This document shows, piece by piece, positions 1 to 10,689 of a stretch of DNA of 64,000 bases. Within the stretch, counting starts at the first letter, position 1. Each line of letters begins with the position of its first letter. The translations under genes and the position numbers were made by a program. A model generated the notes under the pieces. It made no database searches and was not told where the DNA came from. It worked only from the letters and a program-made list of their open reading frames with translations. Source of the stretch: Gnetum montanum (lineage: Eukaryota > Streptophyta > Gnetopsida > Gnetales > Gnetaceae); assembly GCA_015680685.1 (NCBI GenBank), contig MNCI01002152.1, forward strand, positions 601,676-665,675, written 5' to 3'.

Positions 1-2
1 GT

Positions 3-470
3 CTACACGCTTATCGATTGACCTTCCCTTGTACGAACAATGTGGCAGAGTACGAGGGGCTCCTCAGGGGGTTACTAACTGCAGGTGAACTCGACGTGCA
101 ACACCTGGCGGTTAGGGGTGATTCGATGCTTGTCATAAATCAAATCACTGGAGTCTACGCCTGCAAGGCGGTACACTTGCAGCCCTACTGTGATCAGGCT
201 AAAGATCTCCTGAGGTGATTTATGACCTTCGACGCCCAGCACGTCCCGAGGACTGACAACATGCTGGCCGATGCACTGGCCATCCTGGCTTTACATGTGC
301 CTTCACACCTGCTTGACACCTGCCCCACATTGATTACAGACTGCGCAGAACCTATCATTCAGACGACGCACATCTCCTCTCTCACCGAGGCGAGCACGCC
401 TGAATGGTACGATCATATCAAATCTTATCTTTTACAGGGTGAACTACCGACTGCATTAACACGCGCGTAG
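3..470 (+). pseudogene. Tat-type second RNase H and linker (element A pol, partial)
   Basis: The frame is open from base 3 and continues a polyprotein that starts outside the window. It holds the C-terminal part of an RNase H fold: TNNVAEYEGLL, RGDSMLVINQ with the catalytic-type Asp, and HVPRTDNMLADALA, which closely fits the archaeal-type RNase H that Tat elements carry behind their normal RNase H. Two in-frame stops break it. TGA at 216-218 is explained by a CGA-to-TGA change. TAG at 468-470 fits a CAG-to-TAG change at a CHG site. The frame otherwise runs directly into integrase. It would remove the RNA strand during reverse transcription. Confidence 0.85.
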
Positions 471-1646
471 AAGGACGCAATCCGAAAATGCGCTAAGCAC
501 TACGTCATCATCGGAGACAGCACTCTCTGCAGATGCTCCTTTGATGGCGTATTGCTCACCTGCGTTAGCACAGACCAAGCACAACACATCGTTAGCGAGG
601 TTCACGAAGGACTGTGCGGCGGCCACGTAGCACCACGGGCTATGGCCCTAAAAATCCGTCGCTTAGGGTACTACTGGCCACGCATGGAAAGAGATTGCTT
701 GACAAAGGTTAATACTTGTGACACGTGTCAACGACATGCAAACCTCATCCACGTGTCACCCACAGAGTTGCACACCACACAGATAACATGGCCATTCCAA
801 CGATGGGGACTTGACATTATAGGACCCATCATGCCAAAATCTTCCGCAGGACATAGCTTCATCATTACCGCTAACGAGTACTTCACGAAGTGGGTAGAAG
901 CTGTCCCCTTGTGGAAAATTACATCCCAACAGGTTTGCCATTTCATCTTGGATAATATTGTAACCTGATTTGGTCTCCCAATGACTATTGTGACCGACAA
1001 TGGGCCACAGTTTAGTAGCGTGGATACCAAATCCTTCTGTGACAACCTAGGCATCAGGCAGTCCTTTTCCTCCCCTTATTACCCGCAGGCAAATGGTCAA
1101 GCTGAAGCGTCAAACAAGATAATCATCAATTTACTCAAGAAAATGCTCGACGGCAACAAAAGGTGGTGGCATGAGCAGATCCTCTACGTGCTATGGGCAT
1201 ATCGTACTACGTGTAGAACAGCTACAGGTAGTACGTCCTATGACCTGGTTTACGGATCTGAGGCTGTGCTACCTCTCGAGTTGCAAATTCCTTCTCTGAG
1301 AATGGTCCTCTCCACCATTATAAATGAGGCTCAAAACACCGAGGCTCGAATAATGGACTTGGAGTCATTGGAAGAGAAGCGGATACAGGCTCTTGAGGCA
1401 ATTGAGAAATATCAGGATAAACAGAAGCAAAAGCATCATCCTAACCTTCAGCAATGTCCGATCAAGAAAGGAGACCTGGTGCTCAAGGCCGTGCGTGAAC
1501 CAGTAGGTAAGTTCTCTGCGAACTGGGAAGGCCCTTTCTTGGTAACCGACGCATACAGCAACGGAGCGTTCAAATTGGCAGATGTCAACGGCAACGAGTT
1601 AGCAAATCCTGTGAATCATGTGTACTTAAAGCGGTATTTCATCTAG
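471..1646 (+). pseudogene. Integrase (element A pol, one internal stop)
   Basis: Same frame as the upstream RNase H, ending at TAG 1644-1646. The N-terminal HHCC zinc-binding region is visible (HEGLCGGH at about 604, then CDTC at about 718). The catalytic core keeps all three acidic residues: Asp in GLDIIGP (about 810), Asp in VTDNGPQF (about 990) and Glu in NGQAEASNK (about 1095). The C-terminal part carries the GPY/F-type motif NWEGPFLV (about 1520) and ends in HVYLKRYF. A single in-frame TGA at 966-968 precedes FGLPMT and is explained by CGA-to-TGA deamination. The enzyme inserts the cDNA into the genome. Apart from that stop it is the best preserved protein of the window. Confidence 0.92.
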
Positions 1647-1680
1647 CGGCAACGACGGTATCGACAGCAGGTATGGCATC

Positions 1681-2160
1681 ACTAATCGTCCGCTATGACG
1701 TGAAACTGGCACTGATCGTCCGCTATGACGTAAAACTGGCACTGATCATCCGCTATGACGTAAAACTGGCACTGATCGTCCGCTATGACGTAAAACTGGC
1801 ACTGATCGTCCGCTATGACGTAAAACTGGCACTGAATGTCCGCTACGACGCAAAACTGGCACAGCAGGTCCGCCAAGACGAAAAACTGGCATCTTTTGCA
1901 CGCGTCCGCCACGACGCTAAACTGGCACAGGTAAGTAGCCGTCTGTTGAGATGTGAAACCAGCACAGATCTGTCCCTGGTTCACGACATGAAACTGACAT
2001 CCACAGCATGGTCTGCTGAGACCATAAACCAGCCTGACCACCGTCCGCTACGACATAAAACTAGCACTTCTCGGTCTGCCCGGACTTTAAACTGGGACCA
2101 TGGTCTGCTGAGACTTAAAACCAGTAACGGCAGTCTTCCAAGACTTAAAATGGGATGTAC
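1681..2160 (+). repeat. 30-bp tandem repeat array behind integrase (element A)
   Basis: Six near-identical 30-bp units fill 1681-1860, each with the core CGCTATGACGTAAAACTGGC. They differ by a few transitions. From 1861 to about 2160 the units become degenerate and change length but keep the 'ac-taaaactggc' tail. Open frames through the array on both strands (RYDVKLA on the plus strand) are a by-product of a 30-bp period, not a gene. Tandem arrays between integrase and the 3' LTR are known in Tat and Ogre elements, where they can seed satellite DNA. Degraded copies of the same motif occur in element D. Confidence 0.93.
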
Positions 2161-3206
2161 AGATCGCCACCACGTTCAAGCGAGCATGATTACTCCTGTA
2201 CAGTTGCACAGCAGACGGGGTGGGGTACTGAGACAGTCCCAGTATCGCCACCTCATCGGCATCTTACTGATCCCTCGGACAAGCAAAGAGGCATCTTACT
2301 GATCCCTCGGAGATGCCGCCACCGCACCCGTCGCAGTGGTAGCAGCTCTGGGAGTTTAGCCTCGTTAGCGGGAGCCCCAACGAAATCCTCGTTGGTCATG
2401 GCCCCAGGAGTCTCCGCCAATCATCGCTATCGGACGCCGGCTTCGCAGATTTATCTGGCCGGTTCCCGGTGCAATCAGTGAGCTGCATTGCGTCTGATGC
2501 CTTTTGGCGAAGGTATGCAGTGCCGAATCATCCAGATTGGCGGCTCCGCCCAAGTGCTCCAGCTCAACATTTACAGTCTGTTGGCTCCGGCTAACACTAG
2601 ACAGCATGGGCTCCAAGAACCCCGTCTTTTGCCCATAAGCAATGGCGTCCTCTGTTTCCTTTTGTGGTTGCAGGCTGCTTAACTTGGAGGATGTCATTCA
2701 AAGGTGCGTCCATCTGAGCGGCGAAGTACAACAGCGTGCTGAAATGGCTGCTCAGGTTTGCCCACCCACTCAGCTTTGCGCATTTCTTCCCGACACGCGT
2801 CTAACCTTAATCCTTGTTTCCTTCTTCCCCACCACCCAGTTCCCATACGCAGCATTCACATACGCAAATCTTCGTTTTTCGTACTCACGCTAGCAGAGAC
2901 ATCGCAAAAGTGATGCGCAATGCTCCTTTTTGCACGCATTCCTGCTACAATTTGTAACAGAGATATCTCAGATTGACGCGCTACGCTCGTCTGAAAGCAT
3001 TCCTGTTGACATAAATAAACACACCGTTTGCATCTTCCCCGAACCTGTTTCCAGTTACACCCTTCTACCTCTCATACTCGCCAGCCTTCCTTTTACGTAA
3101 ACAGCGCAACACCTGAGTAGTCATGGATGAACGTTGTTCTTGCTTCTACCAATCCGGTGTTTCGCATTCTTTGTCGACGTTTTTCGGGTAAGCCCTCTAA
3201 CCGTCA
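2161..3206 (+). other. Non-coding 3' region of element A
   Basis: No supported ORF. It contains a 22-bp direct repeat (2258-2279 and 2290-2311, starting GGCATCTTACTG). The last 100 bases, TTTCGCATTCTTTGTCGACG and neighbours, align with the reverse complement of 8660-8760 in element D, showing that A and D share their 3' end. Confidence 0.7.
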
Positions 3207-3221
3207 ACAAAGAGGGGCCAT
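3207..3221 (+). promoter_or_regulatory. Polypurine tract of element A
   Basis: The purine run ACAAAGAGGGG lies directly before the LTR start TGAAACACC. It would prime plus-strand DNA synthesis. Matching tracts precede the LTRs of D (reverse complement at 8644-8660) and E (41748-41761). Confidence 0.8.
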
Positions 3222-3300
3222 TGAAACACCGTGAAAATTACGGGTCGGCCTCAGGCGAAGATTCGTAATTTGAGCGAGAACGCGCCTCAAATCTGTCTAA

Positions 3301-3698
3301 GGACAAGTTTACGCTCCATCACGCACGGCAGCGTAATGAGCGTAATAGGCTCCAAGACAGTTAAAGGCGAATTTGTTCAAGGACAAGTTTACGCTCTATC
3401 ACGCACGGCAGCGTAATGAGCGTAATAAGCTCCAGGACAGTTAAAAGCAAAATCCAGAGAAACACGACGGGTTGGCACTTGTTCTCGCAACGCTTAAACA
3501 ACTGATCTTTACGCGCGTTACGCGGCGATGCGTGCTCGTGCGTAGGTCAGAATGCAAGCACGCGCTCATTACGCTTCGTCACGCACAGCTGCGTGATGAG
3601 CGTAAGTTACACTTTGATTACACTCCACCGCGCGTAGCTGCGTGGAGAGTGTATGTTACATTTACGCTGCGTCACGCACAGTTGCGTGATGAGCGTAA
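3301..3698 (+). repeat. U3 array of imperfect palindromes in the A LTR
   Basis: Two 80-bp direct repeats begin at 3301 and 3381. Each holds a palindrome with arms TTACGCT and AGCGTAA (3309-3345 and 3389-3425). The same palindrome recurs at 3569-3605 and 3662-3698, with inner arms CACGCA and TGCGTG. A variant with ACTCCA and TGGAGT arms lies at about 3612-3650. The cluster is upstream of the TATA box, so a role as a transcription factor platform is possible but unproven. Confidence 0.85.
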
Positions 3699-3912
3699 GC
3701 GCGTTGTTGTTACACCTAGGTTGCGCTCATACACGCAACACAACGCGAATGAGCGCAAACGCAGCCGAGACACGCCTATCATGGGCCTGCTCTTTACACG
3801 CACAGCACGCAAACGAGCGTGTTGTGCGTAGTCGCAGTTCGACTTAAAAGAATCGCGTCAACAGGATCCGCGACATTCGGGCCCACATCATCAGGGTTGC
3901 GTGTGTCGCGGC

Positions 3913-3921
3913 CTATAAATA
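3913..3921 (+). promoter_or_regulatory. TATA box of the A LTR
   Basis: CTATAAATA in a GC-rich setting, about 690 bases into the LTR. The matching TATA is kept in the D 3' LTR (reverse complement near 8160) and mutated in the D 5' LTR (near 15421). Confidence 0.75.
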
Positions 3922-4740
3922 CCCCGGCTGACAAATATACAAAGGAGGGGAGACGGAGAGTTGGCAAGTGGACAAGTTAACAAACCAGAGCACCAGAGCA
4001 CTTATCGCTTTTTGTTGGCAGCAGATCAAGAGGACAAGAGCATTTTCTGAGCAAGGGAACACTTATCGCCTTGAACAGAGAAACAAGAGCAACCTTTGGT
4101 AATCGCTGCAAACACCATCCTTTAGCAGAAATAGAACACAGCACGCCTGAGCCCTAACAGCAGATTTACCCGAAGCAAAGAAGCAGAACGGGAATTGCGG
4201 AGTCGTCTCGCCCAGTTAGCAGGTTCTATCGTTCAAAAGATCGATAGACTTAAGAGCTTGACCATTCCTGCACCTAAGCTTTGGGCCTACAAGGTAGATC
4301 AGACTTCTGTCCAGACAGTTTTCTTGTTGTTTTGTGCTCATTTTGTATCCAGTTGTTCGGGGTTTTCTCCCATTGTAACGTAATATACACACAAGCATAC
4401 ATCCGATCTAGCATTGAAACATAGATCTTTGATCTTTGCGACATACACGTTGTTTTCTCTCCCGATTAGCATCTTTTCGGCGTTTTGGTGTTATCTTCGT
4501 AGCGATCCATCTACGTTGTTGTCTTTCCGTTTTACGATCTCTCGCACCAAATCACGGCACGCAAAAATCCATAATCATCATCGCTTTTACTGACCCGTAA
4601 GTCCCTGTCTGATCGACAAGACCGTTCAGGGCACCGCGGATTCGTTTTTCCAGCTTAGCCCTCGCGCGAATCCATGGTTAAAGCTGTGTACACGGAATCT
4701 CGGTCGGTATTTCCAGCTGCTGACGTTTTCCGTCGTTACA

Positions 4741-5101
4741 ACCTTGACTTATGTTTATCCCAAAAAGAAAAACTCATGAATCTTAACCTGCAAGACAAAA
4801 ATTGACTAGTAGCCTTATCATCCAACAAGTTGCACAAGGCCTATAACAAAAAGCATCATGACCTGAAAATTAGAAAAGTCAAATTTCGACCAAGAGATAA
4901 TGTTCTCTATTGGAACCCCACACACGTACCTCAACGAACTAAGTTCCAAACATTATTGGAAGGACCTTATATTATTTACAATACTTTGCTTTCTAGGGTC
5001 ATGATGATCTATAAACATGAGATTCCAAACAAGAAATAGTTGGTCAACATCCAACAAATTAAACCTTTCCATGAGCATATGCTAGCTAACACAACAATTA
5101 C
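4741..5101 (+). pseudogene. Integrase C-terminal end of Athila-like element B
   Basis: Fragment of an integrase whose catalytic part lies left of element A. Readable motifs are LHKAYNKKHHDLKIRK, VLYWNPTHVPQRTKFQ and the GPY-type motif EGPYIIY (about 4960), ending near QIKPFH at about 5070. In-frame stops occur at 4801-4812 and at 5037-5039. The copy in element C at 22900-23215 is clearly homologous over the same length. It is cut at its 5' end exactly where the A LTR ends, so A interrupted this gene. Confidence 0.85.
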
Positions 5102-5798
5102 CTCATCTAATGGACAACCACACTCCATATTTTGAATCTCCTCCTTCCAACTTAGTTGTGAAGAAGATAGGCACTCATGCTAATCATACAAGTGGCTTCT
5201 CAGTTTTTTCAACTTCTTGTTTTACACATTTTGATTTACAGCTTTTTGTTTTACATGTTCTTTATTTTACATCTTTTTGTTTTTATTTTATTAATATTTT
5301 CTAATTTTTGTTTTACATCATCATTAGCACATTTGATATTTCTTGAATATTTTACAATTTATTTTATATTTTATTTTATTGTGTTTTGGTGTGATTTTGT
5401 AATTTTTTATTAATAAGTGCCAAGTACAATGGTAATGCGTTACTTGATGATGGTATGTACTAATTTTTGTTATTTGATTATTGGTGTCTAGTTTTTGGCT
5501 TTGAATTTTGTTATGGATAATTAGGACATGGTTTCTTTTTATGTAATAGGTAGTGAGTCCATAACATCCACACACTCTATGGTTTTTCTTATTTTGAAAA
5601 CATGTATTCCCTTTTTCATTAATAAAGCTTTAATAAATTTGTGACTTTGGTAGTTTTTGTAATTGGGAAGGATTTAAAGGTTTGAACAAGATGTGGTTTT
5701 AAGGGGATTTGGTATTCTTTGTACTTTTTTATTTGCCTAAATGCATGTGTGTTTTCATGAATTTCTTACCATTCTGTGTTATCCAATAAAAGGAAGTT

Positions 5799-6055
5799 GA
5801 ATAAGCCCTTGCATGATGCAGTTCTCATAAGAAAAAAATTGATGAGAATTCAAAGCATATCCCTTGGACAACATAAATGCATACATCCTTGCATGGTGTG
5901 GTTCTCATCAAGAAAAATAAGCAAGGAAAAAAATATAAGGATTCAAATCACACCCCATGGACAAAATAAATTCATGTGTCTTTGCATGATGTGGTTCCCA
6001 TTTCAAAAGAAAAGGGAATTTAAAGCACACCCCTTAGACCAAATAAATGGGCTAC
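5799..6055 (+). repeat. Three tandem ~80-90-bp units in the B 3' region
   Basis: Units begin near 5799, 5879 and 5969. Each holds 'CTTTGCATGATGTGGTTC'-like sequence followed by 'AAGCACACCCCTTGGACAAA'-like sequence. Element C has a single copy (about 23930-24010), so the expansion is specific to B. A 99-codon frame across the array is a repeat artefact. Confidence 0.8.
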
Positions 6056-6481
6056 AAGCACTGGTTTGGGACTAGTCTCCTCTAAGTAAGGCCCTTCTTC
6101 ACCTCCTACTTCTTTTCTAATTTGGAATAGTGATTATTCTATGGGAGCACTCTTGTGTCTCAAGGGATGGATTAGTCTTAGAATGTTAATGTGAAGCAAC
6201 TAAATGTTATTTGTTTTGGTGTAGACTAAGGATGGATTCTATCAAGTCATTTAACCATAAACTCCACAAGGGACTTCATGTGACCATAATTAGGGGCTCC
6301 ATTCCATTCTCTCTCATCCATATATGCTTTCCATGTCTCACCTCACTACCGATTTCATGTTCTTGATTCAATGTCTTGGTTTGATGTGTCAAAATTTTTA
6401 GTTAGTTATTTTTAGGTTTTTGTACTTAACCTACTATAACCGTTAATCAATAACAGAGTCCATGGACTCTTTGGTTTAAAG

Positions 6482-6533
6482 TTATGCAAGGGCAAAAAGG
6501 CTTGTGCCTACTTTAGGGAGGACCCACTTGCAT
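6482..6533 (+). other. Block conserved in all Athila-like 3' regions
   Basis: TTATGCAAGGGC, a short variable part, then a purine-rich GGGAGGACCCACTTGCAT. Matching blocks are at 24478-24530 (C), 49062-49118 (F), and reversed at 37755-37807 (G) and 56326-56377 (J). Conservation exceeds that of the flanks. The role is unknown; a second polypurine tract or an RNA signal are possibilities. Confidence 0.7.
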
Positions 6534-7246
6534 ATCTTTTCATTGGATTAGTTAAGTTCTATACCCTTAGACACTCTTACAATTAAGTTCTTTTTGTTTA
6601 CCCCATCAACAACATCCAATTATACACATCTTTACAATATTTTTTAGTGAATTTTTATTTTTATTGTTATGAATCTTTATACCATCTTCAAATGTTTCCT
6701 TGTGTTGAGCTTTTTCCAAATTTAATGGACTACTTATCTAATCTACCCTACTTGTCAACCTTCTTGCTAACACTACAAAAGAATTAATCTACCACAATAA
6801 AAACCTAGATGAGTATAACCACTGATGAGATAAGGCATTTAATACCTATGTGTTACACATTACATACTAATTCATTATTTTTTTGTGATTGTAGTGGGAA
6901 GCATGGACTAGAAGTGGGACTATCTTTACCAAGGTTGATGCATTAGTACCACACAATGAGGATCATTCATGTTTGTTGGATCCCTTCTCTCTCCCTCTCA
7001 TTCTTCTACTACCAAGAGGTGTTGGATGTTAATAATCTCTGAGGTGTTCACTTCTCTTATCATGAACACCCCATTTTGTAAAAAGTGTAATTCTATACAC
7101 TTGGGCACTTAAATTCTATCTTTTTTATCTAAGTCAATTTGTAATGTTAGTTAATAATCCCATACCAACCCAATATGTTATGTTGTAATGAGCTTTTTTC
7201 TCCTTTTCTACACTTGAGGATGAGTTTTCATTTAGTTATGGGGGTA

Positions 7247-7326
7247 TGATGAAACATGTTTTACGTTTACTCCAATGTTAGGTGTGTGACATTGGAGCTG
7301 TGACATCACATATGCGATGTTGGGGC
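7247..7326 (+). repeat. Left piece of the LTR shared by B and C
   Basis: It starts TGATGAAACATG right after the purine-rich ATGGGGGTA, like the C 3' LTR at 25232. It is cut after 80 bases by element D. The last five bases, GGGGC (7322-7326), are one copy of the D target duplication. Confidence 0.8.
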
Positions 7327-8643
7327 TGTGATGACTAAAAACATTGGTGGTTGGAATTACTGAGGGGCTAATGGATGCATGCCTTAACCCTACCTCCATG
7401 TGAGGGCCTTGCTAGAAAATGAAGGCAGAGCATCCTAAATGATCTTGTTAATCAAATAGGAACTTTGTTGGTTGCAACCAAGGTGGTGGGTGCAACTAGG
7501 GGGTGGCATGGTTAGCAAAAATGAAAATGCAAACAACACAAAAATGGTGCTAAGGGTCAAAGTGGTGTTTCACGATGCTAAGTGTAGAGCATAGCCATAG
7601 AATGGGACCAAGTGTAGCTAGGTGTTTCAACTAAAATGAGGGTGTCAACCTATGGAGACTACCTCCTAAGTGTAGTAAAACATGATGACACATGAAAAAG
7701 TGCAAAAAGATACAAGAAAAATGTAGAAAAATGTTGGAAATGGGAGAGAGAAATGGAACATCATCCCAAATGGGAGTGTAGTTAACTCCAAAAGGGTCTT
7801 CGAAGGTACATAGTGTACAACATGTGTAATGGGAGTGTAGTCACAATCTCAGTCGTATTGGGCCATGAAGTCTGGTGCTCATCATGATGAACCATGCCTA
7901 CCAGGTTGGCTACCATGGTGTACCATGTGGAGTTCTACAGAGCTACAATGGGGCTGTAGTGTACTATGTCGTGTAGGGCTACAACAAGGCCATGGTGTAC
8001 CATGTGGTGTAGTTATGCCTCTTTGTCAGTGTGTGCTCTAGGTCTCGTTTGCCCATGGAGCTAAGTGCCAAGATGTCAAAATGTCACATGCCAAATGAAA
8101 GTGCCAACTACCAACCAGTGAAAATGGAAACCAACCCTTAAAAAATTAGAGTGCAAGGGTATTTATAGGGCTAGGGTTAGCCCAAAATGCAGATCAAGCA
8201 CCACATAGTAGTGTAGTAGGTGATACTATGAGAAAATCTCAAAAAAATTTCTAAGTTCAGAGGTGACCAAAAAAAATTCAAAAATTTTTCTAACTTTGGC
8301 TACTATGTTTACCCCTTGTTACATGTGAGGCATGTAACTTAGCAATTAGAAATTCTTTTTTGTAAAATTGGTATCCCATGCTGGCTACACTAGCTATGCT
8401 CTAGAGCATACCAGGGGTAATGGGAGTGTAGCATAACACTTAAAAAAATTTCTGCAACTTACTACACTCACTCCATATTACATGTGGAATGCATAACTCA
8501 GTAGTTAGAAAAAATTTTGCAAAACTGGTAGTTGGAGCTAACAACCCTCAACACTTAGAAAAATTTGGACAAAGTGCCACCATTTTGACATTTGGCCAAA
8601 TTTGTAGTAGAGACACTAAGACCTAAAATTTTGTGGTATTTTA
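7327..8643 (-). repeat. 3' LTR of element D
   Basis: Plus-strand left end TGTGATGACTAAAA, right end GGTATTTTA, the decayed complement of TGAAACACC. It aligns with 14584-15873 along its length, for example 'GAGGGCCTTGCTAGAA' and 'GCATAACTYAGTAGTTAGAA'. A TATA-like TATTTATAG (reverse complement) lies near 8160. Length 1317 bases. Confidence 0.88.
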
Positions 8644-9883
8644 ATGGCCCCTCTTTGTTGATGTCTAGAGGAGTGGCCTAAGAGATGTTGACAAAGAATT
8701 GCAAAACACCATAGAAAATGTGACACCAACATTACTCATCAATACTAGATCAAGTGTTGTTTCACCATGTTCAAGAGTGCTATGGATAAGGGTATGTAGG
8801 GGCAAAGTGTGTAGGTAATGTGCTAGGGAGATGAAATGCAAATAGAGGAAATAAAATGCAAATAGTGTATCCTGATGCAAGATGCGAAGTCAGCATCACT
8901 AACGGTGACCATGGCATTAAGGGTCTTTCTCTAGAAATGTTGACCTCTCATCAGAGTACTCATAAGAGAGTCAAAGTTGATCCAAGGCTAGGCTAGTTGT
9001 GAATCTATAGCATTGTCAATTTTCTTGGTGATGTGCTTTCCCCATTTTTCTTTTTGTTTATTTTTTTACTTTTTACTCTTTTTTTTTTTGCTATAAGGCA
9101 AACTCCTGTTGGGTTCAACTTACTACTAAATGCTAATTTCAAGGTGTGGGCCATCAAGTAGATGGGATTTGCTTTGTTGCAACTATATCACATCTATAGG
9201 ACAGGTGTTTCCTCCCTAGGATGAGTTATGTTACATCCCCTTGGGCTTGGACTAGCCCATAGAGGCTCCCCATGGGATGAGTTGAGTTATGTCTATCATG
9301 GGTTCTATGGTTTACATGAGAAGAATTCCATATGCATCACAGTGCATATGCATTAGAGAAAGTTTGGAAGCTTGGGTAAGTGGGAGAATGTAGGAAATGC
9401 AAGAGGGTATTTGAATGTAAGGGATGTGTGTAGGCTATAATGCAAGGACGTGTGTAGGCTAGAATAAGATGAAGGTGATGTGAACTCTTAAGTGGCTTAG
9501 CTAGCCCAATCATGCACATTGAAGTGATGTGGTGACTTGCTAGTACAATGACATGCACCTTTGCACAACCACCTCTAGGGCTTCATCCTACAAACACAAC
9601 TCTGAGAAAATAAAAAAATCATAAAACATGAGTTGCAAATCAACTGCCAGATGCAAAGATGCTACAACTATTGGATGTGAAGATGTTCCAAATGCTTGGA
9701 AAACTATACTAGTTGCAAGTGCTTATGAAGCTAGTGAAACTGCTAGCGTGATGATGTTGTGAGTCCTCCAAAGGTCACACTAATGGCAAGTGCTTGAAAA
9801 GATTGACAGAATGATGGGAGGTGATGATGCAATAAGTTCCCTAAGGGTTTCAACAATGGCATGTGTTCCAAAAGATCAGCAAT
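8644..9883 (-). other. 3' non-coding region of element D
   Basis: It begins with the decayed polypurine tract (GGCCCCTCTTTGTTG on the plus strand). The stretch to about 8760 matches the end of the A 3' region. There is a poly-T run near 9060-9090. No coding frame is supported. Confidence 0.65.
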
Positions 9884-10175
9884 GGCCAGTTTAAAGTCTG
9901 GGTAGACTGTGAACCCAATTTAATGTCTTGGTAGACTATGAAGTGCTAATTTATAGTTCTAGCAAATTATTGGATGCTAGTTTAACATCATAGCAGATAG
10001 TGGATGTTGTTCCAATTTAACATCATGACCCAAGGATAAGTTGCTATGCTAGTTTAACATCATGACCCAAGGAGGAGCTCTAGTGCTAGCTTAACGTCAT
10101 GATCCAAGGATGACCTATGCCAGTTTATAGTCATAGAAAAATATTTATGCCAGTTTTTTGCATCATGACAGATGA
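9884..10175 (-). repeat. Decayed 30-bp Tat repeats, 3' array of D
   Basis: About nine degenerate copies at 30-35-base spacing, on the plus strand reading GCTAGTTTAACATCATAGCAG (9974 onward) and variants, for example near 9884, 9916, 9948, 10010, 10043, 10084, 10117 and 10148. The reverse complement matches the element A unit core CGCTATGACGTAAAACTGGC after CG-to-TG/CA changes. The position, before the 3' LTR, is also that of the A array. Confidence 0.75.
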
Positions 10176-10689
10176 GTACTTTTCTTACTTGTGCGAGTTG
10201 TGATGCTACATGCGTAGCCATGTTGTATGCTTACAAGATCTTGCAAAAATCAACTAGAAAAACAACATCAAGTAGCACTTGTCGTAAAAAAATTTAAAAT
10301 GCATAAATGAAAGGAAAGTAATGTGAAGAGCAATAGTTTTAGGCTATTTCAAGTTGTAATCATAGTTTAATACCATTTTGGGCTATCGAGTGTTGCTAGT
10401 TTTATTTATGATTTTCATTTGTTTTTTATGTTTTTCAAATGCAATGCGTAGGCTAAGTGGATGAATGTGTAAAAATGCATGAATAGAATGAAATGTGTGA
10501 TCTAAGTAAGTAGGAAAAATGTAAATATGTAGACTAGTGTGATGTAGACAAAAGTAAAACATGCATGAAAAGTGGAGGCAAGGGGTAGGTAGGCACCTAG
10601 CACATTTTTGGCCAAGGGAGTTCCTTGATCAAGTAGTTGTTTCCTAATCTAGACTGGACTAGGGGATGCGTAGGGCCTAGGATTCTCTA

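Larger units (their letters stand above)
1..4740 (+). mobile_element. Ty3/gypsy Tat-like LTR retrotransposon A (3' part)
   Basis: This is the 3' part of an LTR retrotransposon whose 5' LTR, gag, protease and RT lie left of the window. In order: the end of an RNase H domain, integrase, a 30-bp tandem array, a non-coding 3' region, a polypurine tract and a complete 3' LTR. The second (archaeal-type) RNase H directly before integrase and the tandem repeats behind integrase point to the Tat lineage. Sequence resumes at 4741 inside the integrase of an Athila-like element, which matches the element C copy around 22870, so A inserted into element B. The other copy of the target duplication is outside the window. 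Unlike its neighbours A keeps many CpG dinucleotides, so it is probably the youngest large insertion here. Confidence 0.9.
3222..4740 (+). repeat. 3' LTR of element A
   Basis: The LTR starts TGAAACACCG after the polypurine tract and ends CGTCGTTACA at 4740, where Athila-like sequence resumes. Both ends align with the LTRs of element D (reverse complement) and the start aligns with the E LTR at 41763. Length is 1519 bases. It holds U3 inverted repeats, a TATA box near 3913 and a C-rich U5. It provides promoter and polyadenylation signals. Confidence 0.88.
5102..7235 (+). other. 3' region of element B, no intact gene
   Basis: AT-rich sequence parallel to 23216-25220 in C. It begins with a T-rich stretch (5200-5410) whose open frames are low-complexity. 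It has a three-fold tandem repeat at 5799-6055, the block conserved across Athila-like copies at 6482-6533, and a possible splice acceptor GATTGTAG at 6887-6894 followed by GAAGCATGGACTAG, shared with C. No ORF comparable to the 3' ORF of F or J is readable here. Confidence 0.7.
4741..7326 (+). mobile_element. Athila-like element B (3' part, cut by A and D)
   Basis: Integrase end, about 2.1 kb of 3' region, a polypurine tract and the first 80 bases of an LTR. The whole stretch is homologous to 22870-25310 of element C. After D inserted at 7326/15874 the LTR continues at 15879-17024, and element C's gag follows. B and C therefore share one LTR. CpG is scarce throughout, which indicates age. 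Confidence 0.85.

Noticed and set aside
1681-2160. Regular 30-bp repeats that might be taken for a CRISPR array
   Set aside because: Units are head-to-tail with no unique spacers and sit in the 3' region of a plant retrotransposon. They are a Tat-type tandem array.
1673-2302. 209-codon plus-strand frame and 119-codon minus-strand frame with RYDVKLA or YVIADDQCQF repeats
   Set aside because: A 30-bp period keeps every frame open in both directions; the peptides are repeat translation with no independent evidence.
2155-2893. Several 64-110-codon frames on both strands
   Set aside because: Non-coding 3' region of element A; the frames overlap each other and show no family motif.
5110-5413. Phe/Tyr/Leu-rich frames resembling membrane proteins, here and at 23239-23513
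   Set aside because: They lie in the T-rich start of the Athila 3' region, differ between B and C, and reflect base composition.
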